NCBI GenBank assembly: GCA_017962275.1
Contig: JAGCVQ010000060.1
Coordinates: 1 to 55,422, forward strand
From: Bacteroidales bacterium
GTDB lineage: Bacteria; Bacteroidota; Bacteroidia; Bacteroidales; WCHB1-69
Direction: 5' to 3'
DNA length: 55,422 nucleotides
The notes under the pieces are model-generated. The model saw nothing but the letters and a program-made list of their open reading frames with translations. It made no database searches and was not told the DNA's origin. Position numbers and translations under genes: made by a program. Numbering within the stretch: position 1 is the first letter of the stretch; each line of letters begins with the position of its first letter. Below, piece after piece: positions 40,415 to 48,510 of this stretch.

Positions 40415-42154
40415 TTACACGCTCTCCATATAATTTACAAACGCCTGATTCACGAGTCTCGTGCCGCCAGGGGTGGGATAACAGCCCGTGAAATACCAGT
40501 CGCCGGGATGGTCTGGACAAGCGTGATGAAGCCCCTCGATGCTTTGGAATACGAGTTCGACGGGCGCCTGCATGCCCTTCGGACGAAGCATTTCGACAAT
40601 CTTGTTGTTGATTTCCTCAACGGTGAAGGGTTCGTAAAGGGCGCGGACGCAATTCTGCATCTCCTCTTTCGGCTTCCGCAGCTCCTGCTTGCAAGCCTGA
40701 TAGGTGTCGGAAACCAGCTGCTTCATGCCCCGCTCCTCAATCAGCGCCATCATGGCGCGGAAGGCGCAGAACTCCTCCAAGTGGGCCATGTCGATACCGT
40801 AGTAATCCGGGTAACGGATTTGGGGCGAACTCGACACCATGACGATTTTCTTGGGGTGCAGACGGTCGAGAATCTTGAAAATGCTCTCGTGAAGGGTGGT
40901 GCCGCGCACAATGGAGTCGTCGATGATCACAAGATTATCCTCGTAAGGTCTTATCGAACCGTAGCTGATATCATAGACGTGGGCGGCAAGGTCGTTGCGT
41001 TCGGAATTGTCGGCGATGAACGTGCGCAATTTGATGTCCTTCCAAACCACCTTCTCCGTCCGCACATTGTATCCCTGCTGACGGAAACCGTCGGTCATCC
41101 CATAGTAGGCCACCTCGGCCGTGTTGGGAATATAGGAGAAGACGGTATTATCCACATCGCCGTCAATGGCTTTCAGAATGGCCGGCGTAAGCTGCTCGCC
41201 CAAACGTTTGCGTTCCTGATAGATGTCGCAGTCGGAGCCACGGCTGAAATAGATGCGCTCGAAAGAGCACGCGCCCAGTTTCTGGGCCGGCATAATCTGC
41301 TCCAGGTGACTCTCGCCATTGCGACGCACAATGAGTGCCTGACCGGGCTTCAACTCGCAGATATCCTCGGCAGAGAGGTCGAAGGTGGTCTGCAGAACCG
41401 GACGTTCGCTGGCCAAAACCACCATTTCGTCGTTGCGATAATAAAAGGCGGGACGGATGCCCCAAGGGTCCCGGACAGAGAACATCTCTCCGCTTCCCGT
41501 CAACCCGCACATCACATAACCACCGTCGTAGTGGCTCATCGTGGTTTTCAGCACGTTGGCCATCTCCACGTGGTCATCGATGTATCGCGTGATGTCAAGG
41601 CCTTCCAATCCCTTCGCCTTGGCCTCCTCAAAGAGCCGCTCCACCTCGCGGTCCAAACGGTGTCCCATCAGTTCGAGCGTGATGTACGAGTCGCCATAAA
41701 TACGCGGCGACTGACCCTGAGCGGTCAGGAACTGAAACACCTCTTCGACGTTGGTCATGTTGAAGTTACCGCACAGGCAGAGGTTTTTGGCGCGCCAGTT
41801 GTTACGGCGCAGGAAAGGGTGTACAAACGTCAACCCGCTCTTGCCGGTGGTGGAATAGCGCAGATGCCCCATCAGCAACTCTCCGGCCACCTTTTTCGTC
41901 ACCCTCGAGAAAATCTCCGTGATGGCGTCCTTGCCTTCGGCTTTCTCGCGGAACATATACTCGGTGCCGGGTTCGTTGGTCAGACTCACCGACGCGATTC
42001 CCGCCCCCTCCTGACCACGGTTGTGCTGTTTTTCCATCATCAGGTAGAGCTTGTTGAACCCGTAAGCCCATGTACCGTACTTTTTCTCGTAGTAATCCAG
42101 CGGCTTCAGCAGGCGTATCATCGCCACGCCGCATTCGTGTTTCAGCGGTTCCAT
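40415..42154 (-). CDS. purF: Amidophosphoribosyltransferase
   Basis: A 579-residue enzyme for the first step of purine synthesis, PRPP plus glutamine to phosphoribosylamine. The N-terminal glutaminase has MEPLKHECGVAMI, where Cys8 is the likely nucleophile after removal of a short propeptide. RGQEGAGIAS, MGHLRYSTTG and SVRDPWGIRPAFYY follow. The PRPP loop NLVIIDDSIVRGTT is at about 405-418 and CSFERIYFSRGSD matches the interdomain region. It is longer than standard PurF (about 470-505) through insertions and a C-terminal extension, a form found in Bacteroidota. The ATG at 42152-42154 lies 5 nt after the pyrG stop, so the two are cotranscribed. The earlier in-frame ATG would overlap pyrG. Confidence 0.9.
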   Translation of the reverse strand: MEPLKHECGVAMIRLLKPLDYYEKKYGTWAYGFNKLYLMMEKQHNRGQEGAGIASVSLTNEPGTEYMFREKAEGKDAITEIFSRVTKKVAGELLMGHLRYSTTGKSGLTFVHPFLRRNNWRAKNLCLCGNFNMTNVEEVFQFLTAQGQSPRIYGDSYITLELMGHRLDREVERLFEEAKAKGLEGLDITRYIDDHVEMANVLKTTMSHYDGGYVMCGLTGSGEMFSVRDPWGIRPAFYYRNDEMVVLASERPVLQTTFDLSAEDICELKPGQALIVRRNGESHLEQIMPAQKLGACSFERIYFSRGSDCDIYQERKRLGEQLTPAILKAIDGDVDNTVFSYIPNTAEVAYYGMTDGFRQQGYNVRTEKVVWKDIKLRTFIADNSERNDLAAHVYDISYGSIRPYEDNLVIIDDSIVRGTTLHESIFKILDRLHPKKIVMVSSSPQIRYPDYYGIDMAHLEEFCAFRAMMALIEERGMKQLVSDTYQACKQELRKPKEEMQNCVRALYEPFTVEEINNKIVEMLRPKGMQAPVELVFQSIEGLHHACPDHPGDWYFTGCYPTPGGTRLVNQAFVNYMESV

Positions 42155-42159
42155 TGTGA

Positions 42160-43764
42160 TCAGTGATTTGTGGTGCAAGCTTTGATAAAACTCATGAACA
42201 GCGGATGCGGATGAAGCACCGTCGAGGAATATTCAGGATGGAACTGCGTGCCGATGTACCAGCGATTCTCAGGTATCTCGACGATCTCCACCAGATTAGC
42301 GGCGGGATTGATGCCCACACACTTCATGCCTTTCGCTTCATACTCCTCCGTATAGGCATTGTTGAATTCGTAGCGATGCCGATGCCGCTCTTTGATCAGC
42401 GTCTCTTCGCCGTATGCCTCGTAAACGCGGCTGCCCTTCACCAGCTCGCACTCGTAAGCGCCCAACCGCATGGTGCCGCCCATCTGCGTGATACTTTTCT
42501 GTTCCTCCATGATGTCGATGACGTTGTGCGGCGTCTGCCCGTCCATTTCGGCGCTGTTAGCGTCTTTGTAGCCCAACACATTGCGGGCGAATTCGATGAC
42601 CATCATCTGCATACCCAAGCAGATGCCGAACGTGGGAATGTCGTGGGTCCGGGTATATTCGGCGGCCAGAATCTTGCCTTCTATGCCACGCTGTCCGAAA
42701 CCGGGACAGATGACGATTCCCGCCAGTCCTTCAAGCTTCCCGGCTACATTCTCTTTCGTGATCTCTTCGCTGTTGACAAAATGGAGCTTCGCTTTCACAT
42801 CATTATATATACCGGCCAGATTCAGACTCTCGCGGATGCTCTTGTAGGCATCCTGCAGGTCATACTTGCCCACGAGACCGATATGGACCTCACGTTTGGC
42901 GTTGCGCTGCTTGTCGAGGAAGTCGTGCCAGGGCTTCATGGCAGGGCTCTCCCCTACCGGGATGCCTATCTTCCGCAGGATGGCCGCATCCAGTCCCTGG
43001 TGCTGCATGCTCACGGGCACTTCATAGATGCTGGGCATGTCCTCGCTCTGCACCACGCACTCTAAATCGACGTTACAGAACGAGGCCACCTTCATGCGCA
43101 CGTGGTCGTCCAAATGACGCTCTGTACGCAGCACGAGAATGTCGGGCTGGATTCCCAATCCCTGCAACTCTTTCACGCTGTGCTGTGTCGGTTTCGTCTT
43201 CAGTTCGTCGGCGGCCTTCAGGTAAGGCACGAAAGTCAAATGCACGCAGACAGAATTGCGGCCTAATTGCCAGCGCAACTGACGGATGGCCTCCATAAAC
43301 GGAGCACTCTCAATGTCGCCGATGGTGCCGCCCACCTCGGTGATGACGAAATCGAGTTCTTCCCCTTTCTCGTCTTCCCGCAGCATTCTGCGCTTAATCT
43401 CATCCGTGATATGGGGCACCACCTGGATGGTCTTGCCTAAATAGTCGCCGTGACGTTCACGGTCGATGACAGTCTTGTAGATGCGGCCCGTCGTGACCGA
43501 ATTGTTGCGCGTGGTGTGTATGCCCGTGAACCTCTCGTAATGTCCCAAGTCGAGGTCGGTTTCCATCCCATCCACCGTCACATAGCACTCCCCGTGCTCG
43601 TAGGGGTTCAGCGTTCCCGGGTCGATGTTGATATACGGATCGAATTTCTGAATGGTGACTTTGTAGCCGCGTGCCTGCAGCAGTTTGCCGATGCTGGCGG
43701 ATATGATGCCCTTCCCCAGGGAAGAGACTACACCGCCTGTGACGAAAATGTACTTTGTGTCCAT
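42160..43764 (-). CDS. pyrG: CTP synthase
   Basis: A 534-residue enzyme aminating UTP to CTP with glutamine and ATP. The amidoligase domain starts YIFVTGGVVSSLGKG (about 5-19), and DPGTLNPYEHGECYVTVDG is nearly invariant. The C-terminal class I glutaminase has FGICLGMQMMVIEFARN with the nucleophile Cys in GICLGMQ (about 387-393) and HPEYSS near residue 515 with the catalytic His-Glu pair. Its own TATTTTTG promoter is at 43790-43797. With purF and glmS downstream it makes a cluster of glutamine-dependent nucleotide and amino-sugar enzymes. Confidence 0.97.
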   Translation of the reverse strand: MDTKYIFVTGGVVSSLGKGIISASIGKLLQARGYKVTIQKFDPYINIDPGTLNPYEHGECYVTVDGMETDLDLGHYERFTGIHTTRNNSVTTGRIYKTVIDRERHGDYLGKTIQVVPHITDEIKRRMLREDEKGEELDFVITEVGGTIGDIESAPFMEAIRQLRWQLGRNSVCVHLTFVPYLKAADELKTKPTQHSVKELQGLGIQPDILVLRTERHLDDHVRMKVASFCNVDLECVVQSEDMPSIYEVPVSMQHQGLDAAILRKIGIPVGESPAMKPWHDFLDKQRNAKREVHIGLVGKYDLQDAYKSIRESLNLAGIYNDVKAKLHFVNSEEITKENVAGKLEGLAGIVICPGFGQRGIEGKILAAEYTRTHDIPTFGICLGMQMMVIEFARNVLGYKDANSAEMDGQTPHNVIDIMEEQKSITQMGGTMRLGAYECELVKGSRVYEAYGEETLIKERHRHRYEFNNAYTEEYEAKGMKCVGINPAANLVEIVEIPENRWYIGTQFHPEYSSTVLHPHPLFMSFIKACTTNH

Positions 43765-43789
43765 AAAAAATATCCTTTTTTATGGGCTG

Positions 43790-43797
43790 CAAAAATA
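43790..43797 (-). promoter_or_regulatory. -7 box of the pyrG-purF transcript (TATTTTTG)
   Basis: Minus-strand TAnnTTTG box 26 nt before the pyrG ATG. Confidence 0.6.
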
Positions 43798-43881
43798 CAA
43801 AAATTCTGCAATCAGAAGAATGCCGTGGAAAACAAAGGATATCGGCAACGATATAAAAATGCTAATACCCGAAAAAAATCG

Positions 43882-43889
43882 TACTTTTG
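43882..43889 (+). promoter_or_regulatory. -7 box of the ABC permease gene (TACTTTTG)
   Basis: It lies 9 nt before the ATG at 43898, giving a leader of only a few bases. It excludes all earlier in-frame ATGs. Confidence 0.6.
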
Positions 43890-43897
43890 CCGCCGAT

Positions 43898-44995
43898 ATG
43901 AACTTCTGGCGACATAAGAAAAATGAAGAACGTGCGGTCTCCCTTTCCGCGCTCACGTGGCAGCGTTTCAAGAAAGAGCGCCAGGCTATCGTGTCGCTGG
44001 CCTACATCGCGCTGGTGGTCTTCGTCGCCATTCTCGGCTATCTCATCACCCCCGATTCCACCCCGTTCTGCAACCACCAACAGCTCGAAATCGCCTTGCA
44101 GAAGCCCGGTTTCACCGTGAAGATGCTTGAAATCAAACCCGAGCAGGAAGTCCCGCACGTCAACATCCTTCACAAGATGTTGTTCGGACAACCCGCTGAA
44201 TATAAGACTGTTCCGATTGAATCACTCCAAGACAACGGCGATTCCGTGACGGTGAAGCTTTTCCAACAGGAGTATTACGAATCCTACGCCAAAAGTGACC
44301 TTTCGCAGCGGATGGTCAGGAAGCAGCGGTTTTTGCTCGGCACCGACCGCTACGGTCGCGACGTGCTCAGCCAGCTGATGATCGGCGCTCGCGTGAGTCT
44401 CTCCGTCGGCTTCCTCTCCATCTTCATCGCCCTCTTCATCGGCACGCTCGTGGGCGCGACGGCCGGCTACTACCGCGGCAAGGTCGATGACGTGCTCACC
44501 TTCTTCATCAATGTGGTGTGGTCGATCCCTACCCTACTGCTTGTCATCGCCATCAGTTTCGCCCTCGGCAAGGGTTTCTGGAAGATCTTCATCGCCATCG
44601 GCCTGACCATGTGGGTGGATATCGCCCGTGTGGTGCGCGGACAGTTCCTGAGTCTGCGCGAGCAGGACTTTGTAGAATCCGCTAAAGCTTTAGGTTACAG
44701 CAATTTGCGAATCATATTTAAACACATACTTCCGAACATCACCGGCACGCTCATCGTGATTGCCGCCTCCAATTTCTCGTCTGCCATTCTGATGGAAGCG
44801 GGTTTGAGCTTCCTCGGTTTGGGAGTGCAGCCCCCCACCCCATCCTGGGGCATGATGATGAAGGAGAACTACGCCTGTATCGTACTCAACAATGCTTACT
44901 TGGCTATCATCCCCGGTCTGGCCATCATGCTGTTGGTACTCTCGTTTATGCTGATTGGCAACGCGTTGCGAGACGCGATGGACGTGAGGAGTTAG
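43898..44995 (+). CDS. ABC transporter permease, DppC/OppC type
   Basis: A 365-residue inner-membrane permease of peptide-type ABC importers. It has an N-terminal helix at about 33-53, a long periplasmic insert of about 100 residues, and a C-terminal transport domain with five helices. The domain includes FLLGTDRYGRDVLSQLMIGAR, quoted in parts (LLGTDRYGRDVL, SQLMIGAR), and the EAA-type loop EQDFVESAKALGYSN. The end QPPTPSWGMMM is typical of DppC/OppC. The periplasmic insert is longer than in most DppC proteins. No DppB, ATPase or binding protein is adjacent, so its partners are elsewhere. The promoter box places the start at 43898. The TAG stop lies in a GGAGTTA heptamer array. Confidence 0.88.
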   Translation: MNFWRHKKNEERAVSLSALTWQRFKKERQAIVSLAYIALVVFVAILGYLITPDSTPFCNHQQLEIALQKPGFTVKMLEIKPEQEVPHVNILHKMLFGQPAEYKTVPIESLQDNGDSVTVKLFQQEYYESYAKSDLSQRMVRKQRFLLGTDRYGRDVLSQLMIGARVSLSVGFLSIFIALFIGTLVGATAGYYRGKVDDVLTFFINVVWSIPTLLLVIAISFALGKGFWKIFIAIGLTMWVDIARVVRGQFLSLREQDFVESAKALGYSNLRIIFKHILPNITGTLIVIAASNFSSAILMEAGLSFLGLGVQPPTPSWGMMMKENYACIVLNNAYLAIIPGLAIMLLVLSFMLIGNALRDAMDVRS

Positions 44996-45015
44996 GAGTT
45001 AGGAGTTAGCAGTTG
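44988..45015. repeat. Heptamer array, GGAGTTA type, carrying two opposed stop codons
   Basis: Units GGAGTTA three times and GCAGTTG. It contains the permease stop (TAG, 44993-44995) on the plus strand and the stop of the 86-residue protein (TAA, 45006-45008) on the minus strand. Confidence 0.9.
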
Positions 45016-45266
45016 AAAAGCCACGCCTCCAGTTCCGCAACCCGTGCGCGGTATTTCGCGATTTGTCCTTCGATGAAGTCGTCGCTGTATTTGCGGTCGC
45101 AGAAGCCGTTGCCCCGCGCCACGTATTCGTCGTCCTCCAACGAGCCGTACAAGTCCAGATAGTTGTCCAGATACTCCTGGTTCTCGCGCAACAGACGTTT
45201 CAAATCCTCCGTATCGGCCTCAATCGTCTCGCCGGTGGAATAGCGGTATTGTTTCTTTTTGGGCAT
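45006..45266 (-). CDS. Small protein of unknown function
   Basis: An 86-residue cytosolic protein that I do not recognise. It starts with a basic MPKKKQYRYSTGETIEADTEDL, quoted in parts (MPKKKQYRYS, TGETIEADTEDL). The middle is acidic, and the C-terminus has a helix (QIAKYRARVAELEAWLF) ending in Cys. The codon pattern and balanced composition look genuine. It is convergent with the ABC permease gene, with only 10 nt between stops, both inside one repeat array. No signal peptide is seen. Confidence 0.5.
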   Translation of the reverse strand: MPKKKQYRYSTGETIEADTEDLKRLLRENQEYLDNYLDLYGSLEDDEYVARGNGFCDRKYSDDFIEGQIAKYRARVAELEAWLFNC

Positions 45267-45307
45267 GATCTATTTCTTATAATACAATTGATTTCTTTTG
45301 TTTTTAC

Positions 45308-45443
45308 GACAACTGGGACAACTTAGACAACAGTCAAGCATCGAAATGCGAACTCATACTGTTCTTTTGTTATCTTGCTCATAATTCTGGATGATTACTG
45401 GATCTATTGTTTTGACGACAATTAGGACAACTCAGACAACATT
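45308..45443. repeat. Two copies of a 27-bp block of GACAAC nonamers
   Basis: Block 1 (45308-45334) is GACAACTGG, GACAACTTA, GACAACAGT; block 2 (45417-45443) is GACAATTAG, GACAACTCA, GACAACATT. The blocks are 109 bp apart, are each preceded by a TTTTNACGACAA-like flank, and have a 9-nt period unlike the 7-nt arrays elsewhere. The 176-nt spacer holds nothing else I can identify. Confidence 0.75.
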
Positions 45444-46674
45444 AATTCGGGGTGCTTCTAAAATGCGCTGGTGGATAACTACCGAGATTTTGTGGTGGAA
45501 AGTCAAAATGGATTACTTTCACCGTAGTGCCTTCTATGTCGATGAGACCACCCTCGAGACTTCCGTATTTGGCATTAAAAATCAGCAGGCAACATTCGGG
45601 CTTCATGTTCTGCTGATTGAACGTGCTGATTTGAAGTGCGGATGGATCGATTTCGAAATGTTGCCCGAGATCCACCACTGGGGTAAGACGACTGTTGTCC
45701 AAGCGCGCGATAAACGTTTTGAGAGGAGCGCTCACGACCAAATAGATACGATTATCCACAGAGAATGCCCCGTCAAAAACGGTGTCTCCGTGACCATATC
45801 CGTCAACATAGTAGTTGCTGTAGCGATAAGTTGATTTTCCATTGGTCACGTCATAAAGTATGGAATCTTTGTCGATATAATCTTCTGTATAATAACCATC
45901 ATAATAATAATTGATCGCATCCATCAGAATCGGATCGTTAATCATGGTGTTCCGGCGGATTCTCCCTCCTGGCGGCAAATCATCACGACGTGATCTTACT
46001 TGACAACGATGCACAAAATAGTACCGACCATTGGTGTGCAAGATGCGAGTCGGCTTTCCAAACCTATCATATTGTCTGTTAACGGGTTCCATCTGCAACC
46101 AACCGTTAGCGGTGTTGGTTTCCCAAGTCGTTTGCTTCTCTATGAACCGAACGTATTGTTGCCCAAATACCCGATAACGGTCATCTTCGAATGCCAGATC
46201 TGAAACCTCTTGCTCGTATTTCCACGCCCAATTGGCTTCATCAAAATAATAACCCGAATGATTTTCTGATTTTCGGTACGATAAGGACGACTTCAACCAT
46301 AGCGTGTCGTTTCTGACAAAAAGGTCTGCAGTGTGCGACATAGAACCGTTGAATTCATCGGGCAAGGCCACTTTTCGCGATGTCTTTTCTTTTTCAGACA
46401 TTGCCACTAATATGGATTCGCCCCACCATTGTGTCGGATTTTCTTCTAAATAGTGCACGTTCAGTTTTAGAAAATAGTATCCATGGTATTTCACGGCATG
46501 AGATAGAGGTGTCATATCATACCGCATTGTGATTCCGCTGTCGGGGGTGATTTGTACCGGAACATGCTCCCAATCTACAGTGAACTGCTGAGCACGCACG
46601 CCTTGCGCTACACCACAAAGTAGAAGCAGTAACGCCAATGTCATAAAGCGGTTATATCTACACCTTTTTTCCAT
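45442..46674 (-). CDS. Secreted protein of unknown function
   Basis: A protein of 410 residues (from the ATG at 46672-46674) with an N-terminal signal peptide whose core is MTLALLLLLCGVAQGVRAQQ. I do not recognise the mature part. It is rich in aromatic residues and beta-strand-like segments (for example YYYDGYYTEDYIDKDS near residue 260), lacks cysteine pairs, and has no T9SS sorting domain. A beta-propeller or similar repeat fold is possible. The minus-strand TATCTTTG at 46679-46686 is so close that the ATG at 46672 would be leaderless; the next ATG (46642-46644) gives a short but usable signal peptide. Its stop lies at the edge of a nonamer repeat block. Confidence 0.6.
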   Translation of the reverse strand: MEKRCRYNRFMTLALLLLLCGVAQGVRAQQFTVDWEHVPVQITPDSGITMRYDMTPLSHAVKYHGYYFLKLNVHYLEENPTQWWGESILVAMSEKEKTSRKVALPDEFNGSMSHTADLFVRNDTLWLKSSLSYRKSENHSGYYFDEANWAWKYEQEVSDLAFEDDRYRVFGQQYVRFIEKQTTWETNTANGWLQMEPVNRQYDRFGKPTRILHTNGRYYFVHRCQVRSRRDDLPPGGRIRRNTMINDPILMDAINYYYDGYYTEDYIDKDSILYDVTNGKSTYRYSNYYVDGYGHGDTVFDGAFSVDNRIYLVVSAPLKTFIARLDNSRLTPVVDLGQHFEIDPSALQISTFNQQNMKPECCLLIFNAKYGSLEGGLIDIEGTTVKVIHFDFPPQNLGSYPPAHFRSTPN

Positions 46675-46678
46675 ACGG

Positions 46679-46686
46679 CAAAGATA
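46679..46686 (-). promoter_or_regulatory. -7 box of the secreted unknown protein (TATCTTTG)
   Basis: Minus-strand TATCTTTG, 5 nt from one candidate ATG and 35 nt from the next. The usual spacing favours the second. Confidence 0.55.
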
Positions 46687-46731
46687 TAAAAGTTTCACAT
46701 ATAGGACGCGAGAAATGCAAAAGGTTGCCGT

Positions 46732-46830
46732 TTAACCTCATAACCCTTTAACCTCCTAACCTTTTAACCTCTTAAACCATAAACCTTAAACCCTAAACCA
46801 TTTTGCCTTTTCCCTATTGCCTGTTGCCTG
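46732..46830 (+). repeat. Composite array: TAACCT/CCCTAAA words then TTGCCTG heptamers
   Basis: The first part (46732-46800) mixes 7- and 8-nt units such as TTAACCT, CCATAAA, CCTTAAA, CCCTAAA. The second (46803-46830) is TTGCCTT, TTCCCTA, TTGCCTG twice. The second array ends 8 nt before the TATCTTTG box at 46839-46846. Confidence 0.85.
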
Positions 46831-46838
46831 AAATTGTG

Positions 46839-46846
46839 TATCTTTG
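46839..46846 (+). promoter_or_regulatory. -7 box of the DUF4301 gene (TATCTTTG)
   Basis: It lies 23 nt before the ATG at 46870 and rules out the longer frame from 46834. Confidence 0.7.
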
Positions 46847-46869
46847 CCGCCACAAAAAAACCGACGATT

Positions 46870-48366
46870 ATGCAATTGGAATTCACATTTGAAGATAAAG
46901 ATTTTATGAAACAGCGTGGGAGCGACCCCGCACAAGTGGAACAACAGTTCGCCAATTTCGAGAAGGGATTCCCCTTCGCCGATATCGACCGTCCCGCTAC
47001 GATTGACGACGGAATCCTGCGACTCGACGAGGATCAGGTGGCTGAACTGGAGGCCGAATACCCCTACGCCATCGAAGGCAAGAAAATCGAGAAGTTCGTG
47101 CCCGCGTCCGGTGCCGCGTCCCGTATGTTCAAGGACCTCTACGCCCTGCTGAACGAAAATCTGGACGACAAGCAGAAAGAGCTGGCGCAGACCTTCCTCT
47201 CTACCCTGCCCCGCTATCCGTTCTACGAGGCGCTCAAGCAGGTGATGGCCGACAAACAGCTCGACCTCGACACAGAAATCCAAAAGGGCAACTTCCGCCT
47301 GATAATCCAATACCTTCTTGAAAAAGAGGGACTTAACTATGGGAACCTGCCCAAGGGTCTGCTGCTCTTCCACCGATACAACGACGAAATCCGTACCGCC
47401 ATAGAGGAGCATTTTGTGGAAGCCGCCCTCTATGCCACCTCCGGCATCGACGCCTACCTGCACTTCACCGTCTCTGAGCATCATCTGGAGCTTTTCAAGG
47501 CGAAAGTGGCCGAGTTGCTGCCGAAATACGAGCAGAAGTTCGGAATCACCTACCATGTCTCTTTCTCCATGCAGGCGGCTTCGACCGACACGCTGGCTGC
47601 CACCGAAGACAACCAGCCTTTCCGCGACGAGAACGGCAAGCTGCTGTTCCGTCCCGGCGGACACGGCGCGCTCATCTACAACGTGGATGGCCGCGATGCT
47701 GACATCCTCTTCGTGAAAAACATCGACAACGTCACCAAAGACCAGAACATCGCCCCCACGGTCATCTACAAGAAGGTATTGGCGGCGTATCTGTCGCAGC
47801 TGCAAAGTATTCAGTTCCAGTATCTTAAAATCTTAGAAGCCGGCGAGGTGGATCCAATGACACTGTGCGAGATCATGGACTTCGCCGAGAGCAAGCTGAT
47901 GATTTCCCTTGATGAACAACCCACTGCCGAGGAACTCTACGAGCTGATGAACCGTCCGGTGCGTCTCTGCGGCATGGTGAAAAACGAGGGCGAGCCTGGC
48001 GGTGGTCCCTTCTGGGTGCGCGACACCGAGGGCGACTGCTCGCTGCAGATCGTGGAGTCGTCGCAGATCGACAAGAACGACCCCGAAAAGCTGTCCATCA
48101 TGGCGAAAGCCACCCACTTCAACCCCGTCGATATGGTCTGCGCCATCAAGAACTACAAGGGCGAGAAGTTCGACCTGCTGCAGTACGTTGACCCGAACAC
48201 GGGCTTTATCTCCTCCAAGTCCTATAACGGCAGAACGCTGAAAGCCATGGAGTTACCCGGACTCTGGAACGGTGCCATGGCCAACTGGATTACCATCTTC
48301 GTCGAGGTGCCGTTAGCCACGTTCAACCCGGTGAAGACCGTGTTTGATCTGCTGAAACGCAACTAA
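46870..48366 (+). CDS. DUF4301 family protein
   Basis: A 498-residue cytosolic protein matching the Bacteroidota family DUF4301. Family-typical blocks are KFVPASGAASRMFKDLYALL (about 75-95), GLLLFHRYNDEIRTAIEEHF, then FRPGGHGALIYNV, ADILFVKNIDNV and GEPGGGPFWV. The mix of PASGAASRM and a later RPGGHGALI resembles sugar-nucleotide transferase-like folds, but no activity is known. The start follows from the TATCTTTG box at 46839-46846. It is transcribed alone; a family B palindrome follows 36 nt after its stop. Confidence 0.82.
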   Translation: MQLEFTFEDKDFMKQRGSDPAQVEQQFANFEKGFPFADIDRPATIDDGILRLDEDQVAELEAEYPYAIEGKKIEKFVPASGAASRMFKDLYALLNENLDDKQKELAQTFLSTLPRYPFYEALKQVMADKQLDLDTEIQKGNFRLIIQYLLEKEGLNYGNLPKGLLLFHRYNDEIRTAIEEHFVEAALYATSGIDAYLHFTVSEHHLELFKAKVAELLPKYEQKFGITYHVSFSMQAASTDTLAATEDNQPFRDENGKLLFRPGGHGALIYNVDGRDADILFVKNIDNVTKDQNIAPTVIYKKVLAAYLSQLQSIQFQYLKILEAGEVDPMTLCEIMDFAESKLMISLDEQPTAEELYELMNRPVRLCGMVKNEGEPGGGPFWVRDTEGDCSLQIVESSQIDKNDPEKLSIMAKATHFNPVDMVCAIKNYKGEKFDLLQYVDPNTGFISSKSYNGRTLKAMELPGLWNGAMANWITIFVEVPLATFNPVKTVFDLLKRN

Positions 48367-48402
48367 ACGGCGAATTGGGCGGATTTTGCAAATTATACGT
48401 GT

Positions 48403-48428
48403 TAGGGGCGAATCATTATTCGCCCCTA
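48403..48428. repeat. Family B palindrome, second copy
   Basis: TAGGGGCGAAT (48403-48413) pairs with ATTCGCCCCTA (48418-48428) around CATT. It is a variant of the perfect palindrome at 1720-1749. Confidence 0.85.
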
Positions 48429-48431
48429 CGG

Positions 48432-48510
48432 TTACACCTTCTAACCTCTAACCATGTAACCGTGTAACCCTTTAACCAATAACCCCATAAACCATAAACC
48501 TTAAACCAAA
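48432..48510 (+). repeat. C-rich array (CTAACCA, then CCATAAA) abutting the flippase start
   Basis: 7- and 8-nt units (CTAACCT, CTAACCA, TGTAACC, CTTTAACC) pass into regular heptamers CCATAAA twice and CCTTAAA (48485-48505). They reach the ATG at 48511 after CCAAA. Confidence 0.85.

Noticed and set aside
43898-44995. A complete peptide ABC importer operon
   Set aside because: Only the DppC-type permease is present; neighbours are PyrG and a small unrelated protein.
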